Both the position numbers and the translations under genes were made by a program. Positions 1 through 6,673 of a stretch of DNA of 8,589 nt are shown here, one piece after another. A model generated the notes under the pieces. The model searched no databases. It saw only the letters and a program-made list of their open reading frames with translations, and was not told where the DNA came from. Position 1 is the first letter of the stretch, and each line of letters starts with the position of its first letter. The DNA is from Methanomicrobiales archaeon (lineage in GTDB: Archaea; Halobacteriota; Methanomicrobia; Methanomicrobiales; JACTUA01), in NCBI GenBank assembly GCA_028678885.1, contig JAJRCP010000002.1, forward strand, positions 1 to 8,589, read 5' to 3'.

Positions 1-1144
1 GAGGTAAATCCCATAATCCTTCCTTATCGAAAAAGACACTGCCGTACCGGCCTCCTCCGCCGGGTTGGATTTTCACTTCCCCAGCACAAAGGGATTGGAT
101 GGCCCGTCCCACCGCATGATGGATGGTACAAATCTCTGATTGAGGAGTCTTCGTCAGTATCTCGATCTCGGTGCCCAGATGGGAGAGCAGCAGCTCATAG
201 AGTTGCTGGCACCGTTTCGTTGAGGGAGAGGACATTCCGAGTACTGCCTGAATGATCGCTTCCAAGGGTACTATATGGTGGTAGGGGGGTCGGGTGAAGA
301 GACTGCTATTGTTTCCCGAAAGTTCCTTTACCCGGTCAGAGACCCCTTTTTTCAGAAAACCCCTATCATCAGGGCAACGCCAAGAATACGATACCGCATC
401 CTCAAAAGAAAACTGCCGATAGCACCTGCTGCAAGCGGTCCGGTTGTACTTCCCCACTTCGGGAAAGAATCCTGCATTGTACAGTATCCGTCCGCGGGAG
501 ATACTCTCAAGCACAGCCTGGACCGTCATATCTGACACTTCGAGCTGGTTCCACTCCCTCCCAATCTTGTCGGTTCCTGGGCCATGAGCGTCGGAGTTTG
601 AGAGAAAAGGAGTCTGGCCAAGATCCGGAATCCTCTCGGCGTATGAGCTGTCCGCACTCAAACCGAGCTCCAGAAAATCGATGGGTTCGTCACCGTAACA
701 TTCTTTCACATGACTGAACCGGGCGAAAAGAGAGGTCCAGGGAGTGAATGCGTGTGCAGGGCCGATCAACCCATCCCGAGCATGGACCTCGCGGGCGATC
801 TCTTCCCCAGTTGCGATTATGTGGGGCCGACCCGAAGTGGTGATATGTGCACACTTCAACCTGAAAATCTCTACAAGGTCCGCACAGGTTGTAAACTCCT
901 CAAGTAGGATTAGGTGATGGATTCGGTTGAGATCTTCCACTTCTACCGAGGGGATGAGGAGGAAGTTTGGGATTTCTTCAAAGGACCTGCAGTGCTTTCT
1001 CCAGATAGGGTGGAAACCGTCCCCGCTCCCCAGCACTTGGATCCCCTTTCGGGCACAGGTCTTGCGGATGCGCGGGAGATCCATTGATCGTGAGGTTCCT
1101 ATTGAAAACGGGGAATGGATATGCAGGTCCGCATTAACGAGCAT
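1..1144 (-). CDS. Endonuclease Q (EndoQ) family PHP-domain protein, 3' end outside window
   Basis: The frame is open from an ATG at 1144 to the left edge, giving 381 codons with no stop. The N-terminus carries the PHP metal-binding signature DLHIHS (residues 6-11), followed by GSGDGFHP (38-45), SVEVE (66-70), GPAH (128-131) and SNSDAH (182-187); these supply the His, Asp and Glu residues expected to bind catalytic metals. A small zinc-finger-like segment follows (C238, C241, C257), then a C-terminal region with a glycine-rich stretch near 361-366. This order matches archaeal EndoQ, which nicks DNA 5' of deaminated bases (uracil, hypoxanthine) and starts a repair pathway. The fourth zinc ligand, usually Cys in a CPxCGG motif, is Asp260 here. 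The gene starts one base after the PAC2 stop, so it is probably translated by coupling. EndoQ proteins are typically a little over 400 residues, so only a short tail should be missing. Family call is strong; activity is inferred. Confidence 0.9.
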   Translation of the reverse strand, partial: MLVNADLHIHSPFSIGTSRSMDLPRIRKTCARKGIQVLGSGDGFHPIWRKHCRSFEEIPNFLLIPSVEVEDLNRIHHLILLEEFTTCADLVEIFRLKCAHITTSGRPHIIATGEEIAREVHARDGLIGPAHAFTPWTSLFARFSHVKECYGDEPIDFLELGLSADSSYAERIPDLGQTPFLSNSDAHGPGTDKIGREWNQLEVSDMTVQAVLESISRGRILYNAGFFPEVGKYNRTACSRCYRQFSFEDAVSYSWRCPDDRGFLKKGVSDRVKELSGNNSSLFTRPPYHHIVPLEAIIQAVLGMSSPSTKRCQQLYELLLSHLGTEIEILTKTPQSEICTIHHAVGRAIQSLCAGEVKIQPGGGGRYGSVFFDKEGLWDLP

Positions 1145-1145
1145 G

Positions 1146-1904
1146 TCATCCGATGTATACGAGGTCTTCTCCACCTCTCCTGCGTTCGTTCTCCCTTTCG
1201 CTCTCTTCCCTAAGCCCCTGGATAAACTGTTCCATCTCCAGTGCTCGATCGGAGAGCCGGGTGGGATCAACCTCAATCTTCAAGAGACGACAGAGGACGG
1301 AGAGGAGTTTTTTTGCACTGAGTGGATCCACCAGGTAGCCGCTCGTCTCTCCCATCAGGCAAATCCCCTCGATCCCCCTCTTCTCTCCCATCCCGATAAG
1401 AAGGCCGGAAGCCCCAACGATGCCAGTTCCTGCCTCTCCCGGTGGAAAAACGCCCCCTGCCTCTAGTACCTCTTTTTTCAGTTCTTCCCGATTGACCGCC
1501 GCGAATATCCGGGGTTCGCCCACAAAGTTGCCCACCCCGTACCCGCCCAATGTATACACCCGCCGGACCCCGGAGTCTTCTGCGATCCGCAGATACGTAT
1601 CCGCCAGATGATAATGACCTTCGTTTGTTGCACTCTGATAGTCTCCCACTAGAAAGAGGAGATTCCTCTCTCCCCGATAGAGATATATTTCATTATTCAG
1701 GAGTCTGGCGATACCTTGTTCGTCGACCAGAACATGGGGAGGAAAATAGAGGGAATGAACCTCTGCTACCCGCTCCGCTTTGATCTCCTCGATCAGGTAT
1801 TGGGCTACGAGTTTTCCTACTTGACCAATTCCTGGCAGCCCTTCGATGAGGATCGGTGCCTGTGGTTTTTCAGCTTGAAGATAAGTGACCGTTATTTCCT
1901 TGAT
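1146..1904 (-). CDS. PAC2 family protein (proteasome assembly chaperone-like), apparent AUC start
   Basis: The frame encodes about 252 residues. The conserved N-terminal motif ILIEGLPGIGQVGKL lies at residues 18-32, then FPPHVLVDE (54-62), LVGDYQS (85-91), NEGHYHLAD and LGGYGVG; this is the archaeal PAC2/TIGR00162-type fold, related to proteasome assembly chaperones. No ATG, GTG or TTG occurs in frame before codon 86 (GTG at 1649), which would delete the core motif. The upstream in-frame stop is only a dozen codons before ATC at 1904-1902. That ATC has AGGTGAG a few bases upstream and gives an N-terminus of the expected length ((M)KEITVTYLQ), so I place the start there. It overlaps the end of nop10 by 13 bp. 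The C-terminus reads VYIG, resembling but not matching the HbYX proteasome-docking tail, because Tyr is third from the end. The role is inferred from family and from its place in a translation/replication operon. A base-call error (ATG to ATC) is the main alternative. Confidence 0.85.
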   Translation of the reverse strand: MKEITVTYLQAEKPQAPILIEGLPGIGQVGKLVAQYLIEEIKAERVAEVHSLYFPPHVLVDEQGIARLLNNEIYLYRGERNLLFLVGDYQSATNEGHYHLADTYLRIAEDSGVRRVYTLGGYGVGNFVGEPRIFAAVNREELKKEVLEAGGVFPPGEAGTGIVGASGLLIGMGEKRGIEGICLMGETSGYLVDPLSAKKLLSVLCRLLKIEVDPTRLSDRALEMEQFIQGLREESERENERRRGGEDLVYIG

Positions 1905-2053
1905 TGTCTCACCTGTTTTCGGTACTTCTCAAAACGATCCACCGTGGAAAAACGGGGGGGATGCACAGATCGGGTCGCAGACCCGCACACTGGACAGGTC
2001 TCCTGCATGGTGTAGGTGTCATCCTCAGGACAGCGCCGAATATGACTTTTCAT
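1892..2053 (-). CDS. nop10: H/ACA RNP protein Nop10
   Basis: This 53-residue gene begins at an ATG overlapping the aIF2-alpha stop (ATGA) and ends in TAA inside the PAC2 5' end. The protein reads MKSHIRRCPEDDTYTMQETC, then PVCG and HPPRFSTVDRFEKYR; the HPPRFS...YRK segment is the Nop10 hallmark that binds the Cbf5 catalytic domain. Nop10 joins Cbf5, L7Ae and Gar1 in the H/ACA particle that makes pseudouridine in rRNA and tRNA. Archaeal Nop10 usually has an N-terminal zinc ribbon with two CxxC pairs. Here the second pair is intact (C20, C23), but the first has only C8, with Asp at position 11 where Cys is expected. No Shine-Dalgarno is visible before the ATG, so translation probably depends on coupling to aIF2-alpha. 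Identification is firm from size, motif and neighbours. Confidence 0.93.
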   Translation of the reverse strand: MKSHIRRCPEDDTYTMQETCPVCGSATRSVHPPRFSTVDRFEKYRKQVRQSRK

Positions 2054-2835
2054 GCTGCTTTTGTCTTCGGTTTTCGGTTGAATTTACCTGTTCCGCCAGC
2101 CTTCTCCATAACCCGAATTGCGGCAGTTGCGGCTTTTTCGATCGCCTTCTCTGCCTGTTTATAATCCGGTGCAGTGACCTTGATCCGGTAGGTTGGGGAT
2201 CCCACATAGATAAGATCGATATCCACGTCTGCTATCCGTGGCTGGGCACTCCGTAATGCCCGGCGGATAATATTCACCCCATCAGATTTTGTGGAGGTGA
2301 GGTCCAGATACCCGCTAATAGTCACCCGGGGAATCCTCACATTAGTGCGGGCATTCTCCAGGAGTGCATCCGCCACTTTTCTCTCAAAAGTCAGACCTTT
2401 CAAGGCATCCTCACCGTGTATCGCGGCATCTTCAAAAAAGGAGTAGAGGAAACCGTATTTCTGATAGATGGCAGTCTGGAGCTGCTCCGGCGGTGCCCCG
2501 GTGGACTGGCTTACAAACCCGATCCACTTTTTCGCCTTTTGCTCGTTTTTCCATTCCCGGATTTTCTCCCGCCGCTGGTGATCGTTGACATCCTTTAATG
2601 AAAGATCAATGTGCCCCCGTGAGGGATCGACATTCAGGACTTTGCAGACCACTTTCTGGCCTTCCCGGATGAAATCCCGAATATACTTTACCCAACCGGT
2701 TGCAACTTCGGAGATGGGGATAAGGCCCTGACGACCGCCATATTCATCCAATTTGACAAATGCGACAAAATCCTTTACGTTAGCAACAGTGCAGACGACT
2801 AGTTCTCCTTCCGAAGGCCAATCCCTCTCGTTCAT
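2050..2835 (-). CDS. eif2a: Translation initiation factor aIF2 subunit alpha
   Basis: The 261-residue protein has the normal length and layout of archaeal IF2-alpha. An S1-type OB fold lies near residues 10-84 (GELVVCTVANVKDFVAFVKL, then LIPISEVATGWV and GHIDLSLKDV), followed by a helical middle domain rich in charged residues with KKWIGF, and a C-terminal alpha/beta domain from about residue 170 (RVTISGYLDLTS, then YVGSPTYRIKV) that contacts aIF2-gamma. The factor brings initiator tRNA to the small ribosomal subunit. The position matching the regulated Ser51 of eukaryotic eIF2-alpha appears by eye to be Tyr51 (KYIRDF), so eukaryote-type control at that site is not expected. The ATG follows the rps27e stop by 14 bp with a GGAG six bases upstream. 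Its stop overlaps the nop10 start. Confidence 0.96.
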   Translation of the reverse strand: MNERDWPSEGELVVCTVANVKDFVAFVKLDEYGGRQGLIPISEVATGWVKYIRDFIREGQKVVCKVLNVDPSRGHIDLSLKDVNDHQRREKIREWKNEQKAKKWIGFVSQSTGAPPEQLQTAIYQKYGFLYSFFEDAAIHGEDALKGLTFERKVADALLENARTNVRIPRVTISGYLDLTSTKSDGVNIIRRALRSAQPRIADVDIDLIYVGSPTYRIKVTAPDYKQAEKAIEKAATAAIRVMEKAGGTGKFNRKPKTKAA

Positions 2836-2849
2836 CCCTTGCTCCGATA

Positions 2850-3038
2850 TCAGGAAAGCTCTGCTAGTTTTTCTGCCTTCAGGGTGATTTTTCCCCCGGA
2901 CGGCTCAGCAAGCACCCGCCCACAGACCACACAATCAACGATCGTGCTTGCCTTTTCAAAAATAATCTGCTCATTCTCGCAGTCCGGACATTTCACACGG
3001 AAGAACTTGCTGCGATTCTCTCTTTTTGGACGTACCAT
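2850..3038 (-). CDS. rps27e: Small-subunit ribosomal protein eS27 (S27e)
   Basis: The 62-residue protein starts MVRPKRENRSKFFRVKCPDC and carries the complete S27e zinc ribbon: C17, C20, C36 and C39 in two CxxC pairs, with the conserved CVVCGRVLAEPSGGK segment. It is a zinc-bound protein of the archaeal/eukaryotic 30S/40S subunit. I chose the ATG at 3038 because family members begin MVRPK-like and GGAGTGA lies about five bases upstream. A GTG at 3047, overlapping the L44e stop, would add only MRT. The gene lies five bases after rpl44e, the usual archaeal pairing. Confidence 0.96.
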   Translation of the reverse strand: MVRPKRENRSKFFRVKCPDCENEQIIFEKASTIVDCVVCGRVLAEPSGGKITLKAEKLAELS

Positions 3039-3043
3039 CGTTC

Positions 3044-3322
3044 TCACTCCGTAAGTTCAAATTTCCCTGCCCGGAACCCCTTCCGCAAGTGTGCCTTTTT
3101 GCACGCGGTGCACCGATAACGGACATTGATCTTTTTCGTGGGCTTATCCCCACCAGGCACCTTGCTGAATTTCCCCATATTTCCAACCGATCCACGGCGG
3201 GCTTTCTGGCGGTCTATCCAATTTAGGCCTCGGGTCTTCACCTTCTTTACCTTCTCGACCTCGTGGATCTCATGTTTCCTGCAATAGGGGCAGTATGTCT
3301 TGAATTTCACCGGCATTTTCAT
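3044..3322 (-). CDS. rpl44e: Large-subunit ribosomal protein eL42 (L44e)
   Basis: The 92-residue basic protein begins MKMPVKFKTYCPYCRKH and has the L44e/L36AE zinc-binding arrangement with C11, C14, C71 and C74, plus the conserved LNWIDRQKARRG segment and KKAHLRKGFRAGKFEL tail. It belongs to the 50S subunit near the E site. I kept the first ATG: GAGGG at 3337-3333 is ten bases upstream, while the second ATG (3316) would be further away. This is the only gene in the string preceded by a real gap (38 bp), and a TATA-like box lies in the end of gins51, so it may head a sub-operon with rps27e, aIF2-alpha, nop10, PAC2 and endoQ. Confidence 0.96.
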   Translation of the reverse strand: MKMPVKFKTYCPYCRKHEIHEVEKVKKVKTRGLNWIDRQKARRGSVGNMGKFSKVPGGDKPTKKINVRYRCTACKKAHLRKGFRAGKFELTE

Positions 3323-3360
3323 AAAATAAATTCCCTCGGAATATCAAACGAATACCATAA

Positions 3361-3966
3361 TTATGAGCCGGGCTTTATATTTAAGGCTATGTTGTGCTCA
3401 CAAAGCACCTCTGCATTCCTGCGGGGAAGTGCCACTACATCTTCCTTTTTCAGATTATAAATCCGCCCGTCCACCCCAAGGAAGGAATCAATATCCGCAA
3501 GCATCCGCACGATCATACGATCCGAATCGTCCGAAAACAAGGTACCGGGGCCCTCTTCGTCCTGAGAGATCTTCACCGGAATAATCGATCGCTGTCCTTC
3601 TTCGGTGAGCGAGTACTTGCATGCCTCCAATGCTGAAAGAATTGCCTCGTACATCTCCCGTTCAGCCGGGATCATCTTCTTTATCTCTTCCCTGTCCGTC
3701 GGAGCTTCCAAGCGGGTTCCGGCGAGACCGAGAATCTTTTGGCAGCGGATCTGGAAGAGTTCGCGGATGGTTTCCCTCAGGGAATGGATCTCTTCGATGA
3801 GCGTCCTGCTGTCGTCGCTCAATGGATCCTCTGCTTCGTATACCCTTTCTAGGAGATCTGCAAGATACGCTCGGGCATCATCATACGTATCTGCAGAGAT
3901 CTCACTCAATCGTGCCGATTCACGCTCATTTAGAATAATATTCCGCAGATTGTCCGGTTGCATCAT
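3361..3966 (-). CDS. gins51: Archaeal GINS subunit Gins51
   Basis: The protein is about 200 residues, the usual size of archaeal Gins51. The N-terminal helical A domain spans roughly residues 1-130 (NLRNIILNERESARLSEIS, the DTYDDARAYL helix, then MIPAEREMYEAIL). A linker with an acidic stretch follows, then the small beta B domain at about 151-201 (IVRMLADIDSFLGVDGRIY, then KKEDVVALPRRNAEVL). A domain before B domain is the Gins51 order, as opposed to the Gins23 order. GINS binds MCM and the Cdc45/GAN homologue to form the replicative helicase complex and also contacts primase. Two ATGs are in tandem (3966 and 3963); GGAGGT lies two bases from the first and five from the second, so the second is the likelier start. 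The gene overlaps the priS stop, and pairing with primase fits a shared replisome role. Confidence 0.92.
   Translation of the reverse strand: MMQPDNLRNIILNERESARLSEISADTYDDARAYLADLLERVYEAEDPLSDDSRTLIEEIHSLRETIRELFQIRCQKILGLAGTRLEAPTDREEIKKMIPAEREMYEAILSALEACKYSLTEEGQRSIIPVKISQDEEGPGTLFSDDSDRMIVRMLADIDSFLGVDGRIYNLKKEDVVALPRRNAEVLCEHNIALNIKPGS
3374..3384 (-). promoter_or_regulatory. Possible internal TATA box for the rpl44e sub-operon
   Basis: On the minus strand the bases read TTAAATATAAA, close to the archaeal TATA consensus, inside the last codons of gins51. Its centre is about 57 bases from the rpl44e ATG. With transcription starting about 26 bases downstream, the leader would be near 30 nt and would include the GAGGG ribosome binding site. 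The upstream BRE position is not clearly purine-rich, which lowers confidence. This is inferred from sequence and spacing only. Confidence 0.4.
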
Positions 3967-5102
3967 GAACCTCCGGCTATCTCAGCCATCCCCCGGCAGC
4001 AGAGAAAGATGGCAAGTGCCTCTGGAACGGAAGAGATCTTACCTTTTTTGATGATATAGCTATTTCCGAGCATCGGCATAGAGAGACCGGTTCCAGGGTC
4101 GATACTCACTTTTCTCTCTCCGAACACTACCGCATCGATAAGAGGATCAAATGCATCGAGCTCCTTCACAGTAAGGGGAGTGACCCGGAGGCCGCTTCCT
4201 CCGTGAAGAGAGCTCGGCATCCTAATCAGCCGTTTGGTGTCGGTGGTGACCGGTTCGTCTGCGAGAGCACCACGTTCACGGATCCGGCCCAGAAACTCCT
4301 TGTTCTCGTCGGAAAGGACCAGCTTCAGGGTCCTGTCCCGTAGGAGTACTCCCCCTTGCCCCTTTTGAAGATTCTCCCGATGTTCCCGACTTCGCTCCAA
4401 AAAATTTTCTGCCGCTTTCTTTCCTATGCCGAGTGAAGTGAGGTGTTCCTGTGCCACTTCCGGTTCCTCGGTGTTCAGCCATTCTAGATACGAGACGAGT
4501 GCGTGCTGATACCGGAGACGCCATCCCGATGGTGATACTGTTCTTTTGGAAAGCATCGCTCGTGCATCAATCCCGGTGCCGCAGACATAATCTATCATCT
4601 CTCGCCGCTCTTGGCTTCCCCACTCGCGAACCGCTGGATCCCGGATATGGATATGATATCCGCGGCCGCCTGAAAAGACCACCTGCATCTGCCGGATTTC
4701 AAACCCTAGCTCGCTGGTGAGAATTTCAATTAGCTTTGTCGTCTCATCCTTCACCCGGCAGAGCATTACCTGGTAGGGTCCACGCATGAGATGATCCGCA
4801 TCCAGATCGAAGATCAAATCGGCACCTGTCCAGCTCTTTTCTGCCATAGTGGGAGCTCCCGGTCGGGCGTAATACGCGCTGGAGTGGAATACATGTGCCG
4901 GCACCACCCCCCTCAGGTAGTCCAAGAGTTCTCTCTGCCCTCCGAAAGCGATGTGCCGGCACATGCGGATCTCCGGATACGCAGGGTCGAAGAAGATAAA
5001 AGCCCATTCTCTCTCCTCCAGAGAAGGTGGAGGGATCAGGTATCCCTTCTGATAATACTCGTAGAATCGTTGTCTGAGAAATTCAAGAGTGGCAGGTTTC
5101 AT
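3963..5102 (-). CDS. priS: DNA primase small (catalytic) subunit PriS
   Basis: The 379-residue protein has the catalytic features of archaeal/eukaryotic primase small subunits. DLDAD at residues 99-103 supplies the metal-binding aspartates, SGGRGYHIH at 144-152 supplies the nucleotide-binding Arg and His, and TDTKRLIRMPSSLHGGSGL at 287-305 contains the third acidic residue and the conserved RxPxSLHG box. An N-terminal FIFFDPAYPEIRMCRHIAF segment is also typical. With PriL it makes RNA/DNA primers for replication. The segment after DLDADH, where Pyrococcus-type enzymes have a Cys/His zinc knuckle, has only one Cys (C115) and is short. The start ATG overlaps the elp3 stop (ATGA), with GGTGA about ten bases upstream, and gins51 overlaps the 3' end, so the three genes should be translated as a coupled unit. 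Confidence 0.96.
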   Translation of the reverse strand: MKPATLEFLRQRFYEYYQKGYLIPPPSLEEREWAFIFFDPAYPEIRMCRHIAFGGQRELLDYLRGVVPAHVFHSSAYYARPGAPTMAEKSWTGADLIFDLDADHLMRGPYQVMLCRVKDETTKLIEILTSELGFEIRQMQVVFSGGRGYHIHIRDPAVREWGSQERREMIDYVCGTGIDARAMLSKRTVSPSGWRLRYQHALVSYLEWLNTEEPEVAQEHLTSLGIGKKAAENFLERSREHRENLQKGQGGVLLRDRTLKLVLSDENKEFLGRIRERGALADEPVTTDTKRLIRMPSSLHGGSGLRVTPLTVKELDAFDPLIDAVVFGERKVSIDPGTGLSMPMLGNSYIIKKGKISSVPEALAIFLCCRGMAEIAGGS

Positions 5103-6670
5103 GGAAGCTGCTTCACCATGTATGGTCCCTTTCTCAGATAACCATACTTACGATAATACGGTCGCACACCCACCCCGCTCATCACTGCAATGCGAGAATA
5201 GCCACAAACAGTCGCTTTCTCTTCAGCAATCTTCAGCAACTCTTCCCCGAACCGGCGATGCTGCCATGTGGCTTTACCAGGTTGATTCCCGACCGGAACT
5301 AGCTCCCCGTAGATATGGAGCTCGCGGAGGAGCGCTGCGTTGTCCAGTTCCTTCCGGAAAGGACGTACAGGGGTGCGGAGCCGTGCAAATCCGATGAGCG
5401 CTTCTCCCGAAACGGCGGAGAGGAAGTATTCTTCCCCTCCACAACAGGTATATCGTTCCTCTTGAAATCCGGGCCCTTCATTGCTATTGCATCGCCCTGC
5501 TTCCCGGCAACGGATGCAACGACATTGTTTCCCCTCTTTTCGGAGTCGTTCTCTTACCAGTTGCCGGAAGTTACTGTGTCGTGACCCGGCAACGATCAGT
5601 TTTGCGGGGATATCGCGCTGGATCCTCTGCAAGCGTACATAACTGGGCAAATGGGATTTTACCTCCGCGATGAGATCAACGAGGGTTTCTTCCCCGTATA
5701 CCTGATAGTTACCCTCCTCCCAAAGGTGCTCGATCTCCGAACCGGGGGTGACTAGGGTGGGATAGATCTTTAAAAAATCGGGGCGGAAAGAGGGGTTGTC
5801 GAACAATTCCCGGAACACTCTCCTATCTTTATCGGCAGTACTCCCGGGGAGATTTGGCATAATATGGAATCCTACTTTCATTCCACACTCCCTTAGGAGG
5901 GTGTTAGCGGCAATCGTGTCCTCCACCGTGCACCCGCGGCGGTTCAGGGAAAGGATCGCATTGTCCAAGTGCTGAACCCCGAGTTCCACCTTCGTCACCC
6001 CTAGGGAGAGCATCCGGTTGATCTGGGTCTCTCGGCACCAGTCAGGACGGGTCTCAAACGTAATACCAACGCATCGGACTGCCGCCGCTTCATTCATTTC
6101 TGCAACGGTTTCAAATGGAGGAACGATCTCTTGCTTATCCTTCCCAAATTCATTCATGGCCTGGATGCAGCGGGTAACAAACTCTTCCTGATATTCGAAA
6201 GGCCGTGAGGTCATCGTCCCCCCCATCACGATCAACTCCACCTTTCCTACCAGATGACCAAGGGCTTCGTACTGGGTCAAACGTGCTTCTACCTGCCCAT
6301 AGGGATCAAATTCGTGCTCACGGGCACGGAGTGCGGCTGGTTCTTCCCCGGTATAACTCTGTGGGGAGTGGAAGGGGTGATCCGGTCCTCCTGGGCAAGG
6401 TAGGCATTTCCCGTGAGGGCAGGGAAACGGAGAGGTCATCACGGCAACCGGTGCGACACCGGAGAGGGTGCGGGTCGGTTTGAGCCGGAGGATTTCCCGC
6501 AATGCCCCCCGCTCCTCGCTTTTTGCTGCGGCAAATATCTCGGAATTTTTGGGAATTCGGGCAATCTGATATTCCCGACATACCTCGAGCTTGAGCTGCT
6601 GAAGATCGATTACACTCTCACGAGAAAAGATACGGGAGATGATCTCCCGGTATGCCCTGCTCTCATCCAT
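5099..6670 (-). CDS. elp3: tRNA uridine(34) carboxymethyl-modifying enzyme Elp3 (radical SAM/GNAT)
   Basis: The 523-residue protein has the full Elp3 architecture. The radical-SAM cysteines are C84, C89 and C92 in PCPHGKCLPCPGGP, the compact archaeal CX4CX2C spacing rather than the longer eukaryotic CX9CX2C. QSYTGEEP (104-111), VMGGTMTSRP (148-157), GITFETRPDWC (202-212), GVQHLD and KIYPTLV (301-307) follow. A cysteine cluster at C383, C385, C388 and C394 suggests a metal site at the domain junction. The C-terminal acetyltransferase domain (about 445-523) has RELHIYG, the QHRRFGEEL acetyl-CoA motif and VRPYYRKYGY. Elp3 uses SAM and acetyl-CoA to begin cm5U formation at the tRNA wobble uridine; in archaea it acts without the other Elongator subunits. 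It begins three bases after the UPF0058 stop with no strong ribosome binding site, and overlaps priS. Confidence 0.96.
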   Translation of the reverse strand: MDESRAYREIISRIFSRESVIDLQQLKLEVCREYQIARIPKNSEIFAAAKSEERGALREILRLKPTRTLSGVAPVAVMTSPFPCPHGKCLPCPGGPDHPFHSPQSYTGEEPAALRAREHEFDPYGQVEARLTQYEALGHLVGKVELIVMGGTMTSRPFEYQEEFVTRCIQAMNEFGKDKQEIVPPFETVAEMNEAAAVRCVGITFETRPDWCRETQINRMLSLGVTKVELGVQHLDNAILSLNRRGCTVEDTIAANTLLRECGMKVGFHIMPNLPGSTADKDRRVFRELFDNPSFRPDFLKIYPTLVTPGSEIEHLWEEGNYQVYGEETLVDLIAEVKSHLPSYVRLQRIQRDIPAKLIVAGSRHSNFRQLVRERLRKEGKQCRCIRCREAGRCNSNEGPGFQEERYTCCGGEEYFLSAVSGEALIGFARLRTPVRPFRKELDNAALLRELHIYGELVPVGNQPGKATWQHRRFGEELLKIAEEKATVCGYSRIAVMSGVGVRPYYRKYGYLRKGPYMVKQLP

Positions 6671-6673
6671 GTA

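Noticed and set aside
927..1466. 179-codon plus-strand ORF
   Set aside because: It lies antisense across the EndoQ/PAC2 junction and has no recognisable motif; both minus-strand proteins have clear family signatures.
1649..1904. PAC2 as a 5'-truncated pseudogene starting at GTG 1649
   Set aside because: The frame upstream of 1649 is open and encodes the conserved N-terminal PAC2 motifs at full length; only the start codon is unusual.
3039..3047. GTG 3047 as the rps27e start
   Set aside because: It adds only three residues before the typical MVRPK start, and GGAGTGA is correctly spaced for the ATG at 3038.
3605..4051. 148-codon plus-strand ORF
   Set aside because: It is antisense to the gins51/priS junction, with Ser/Arg-rich composition typical of a shadow frame.
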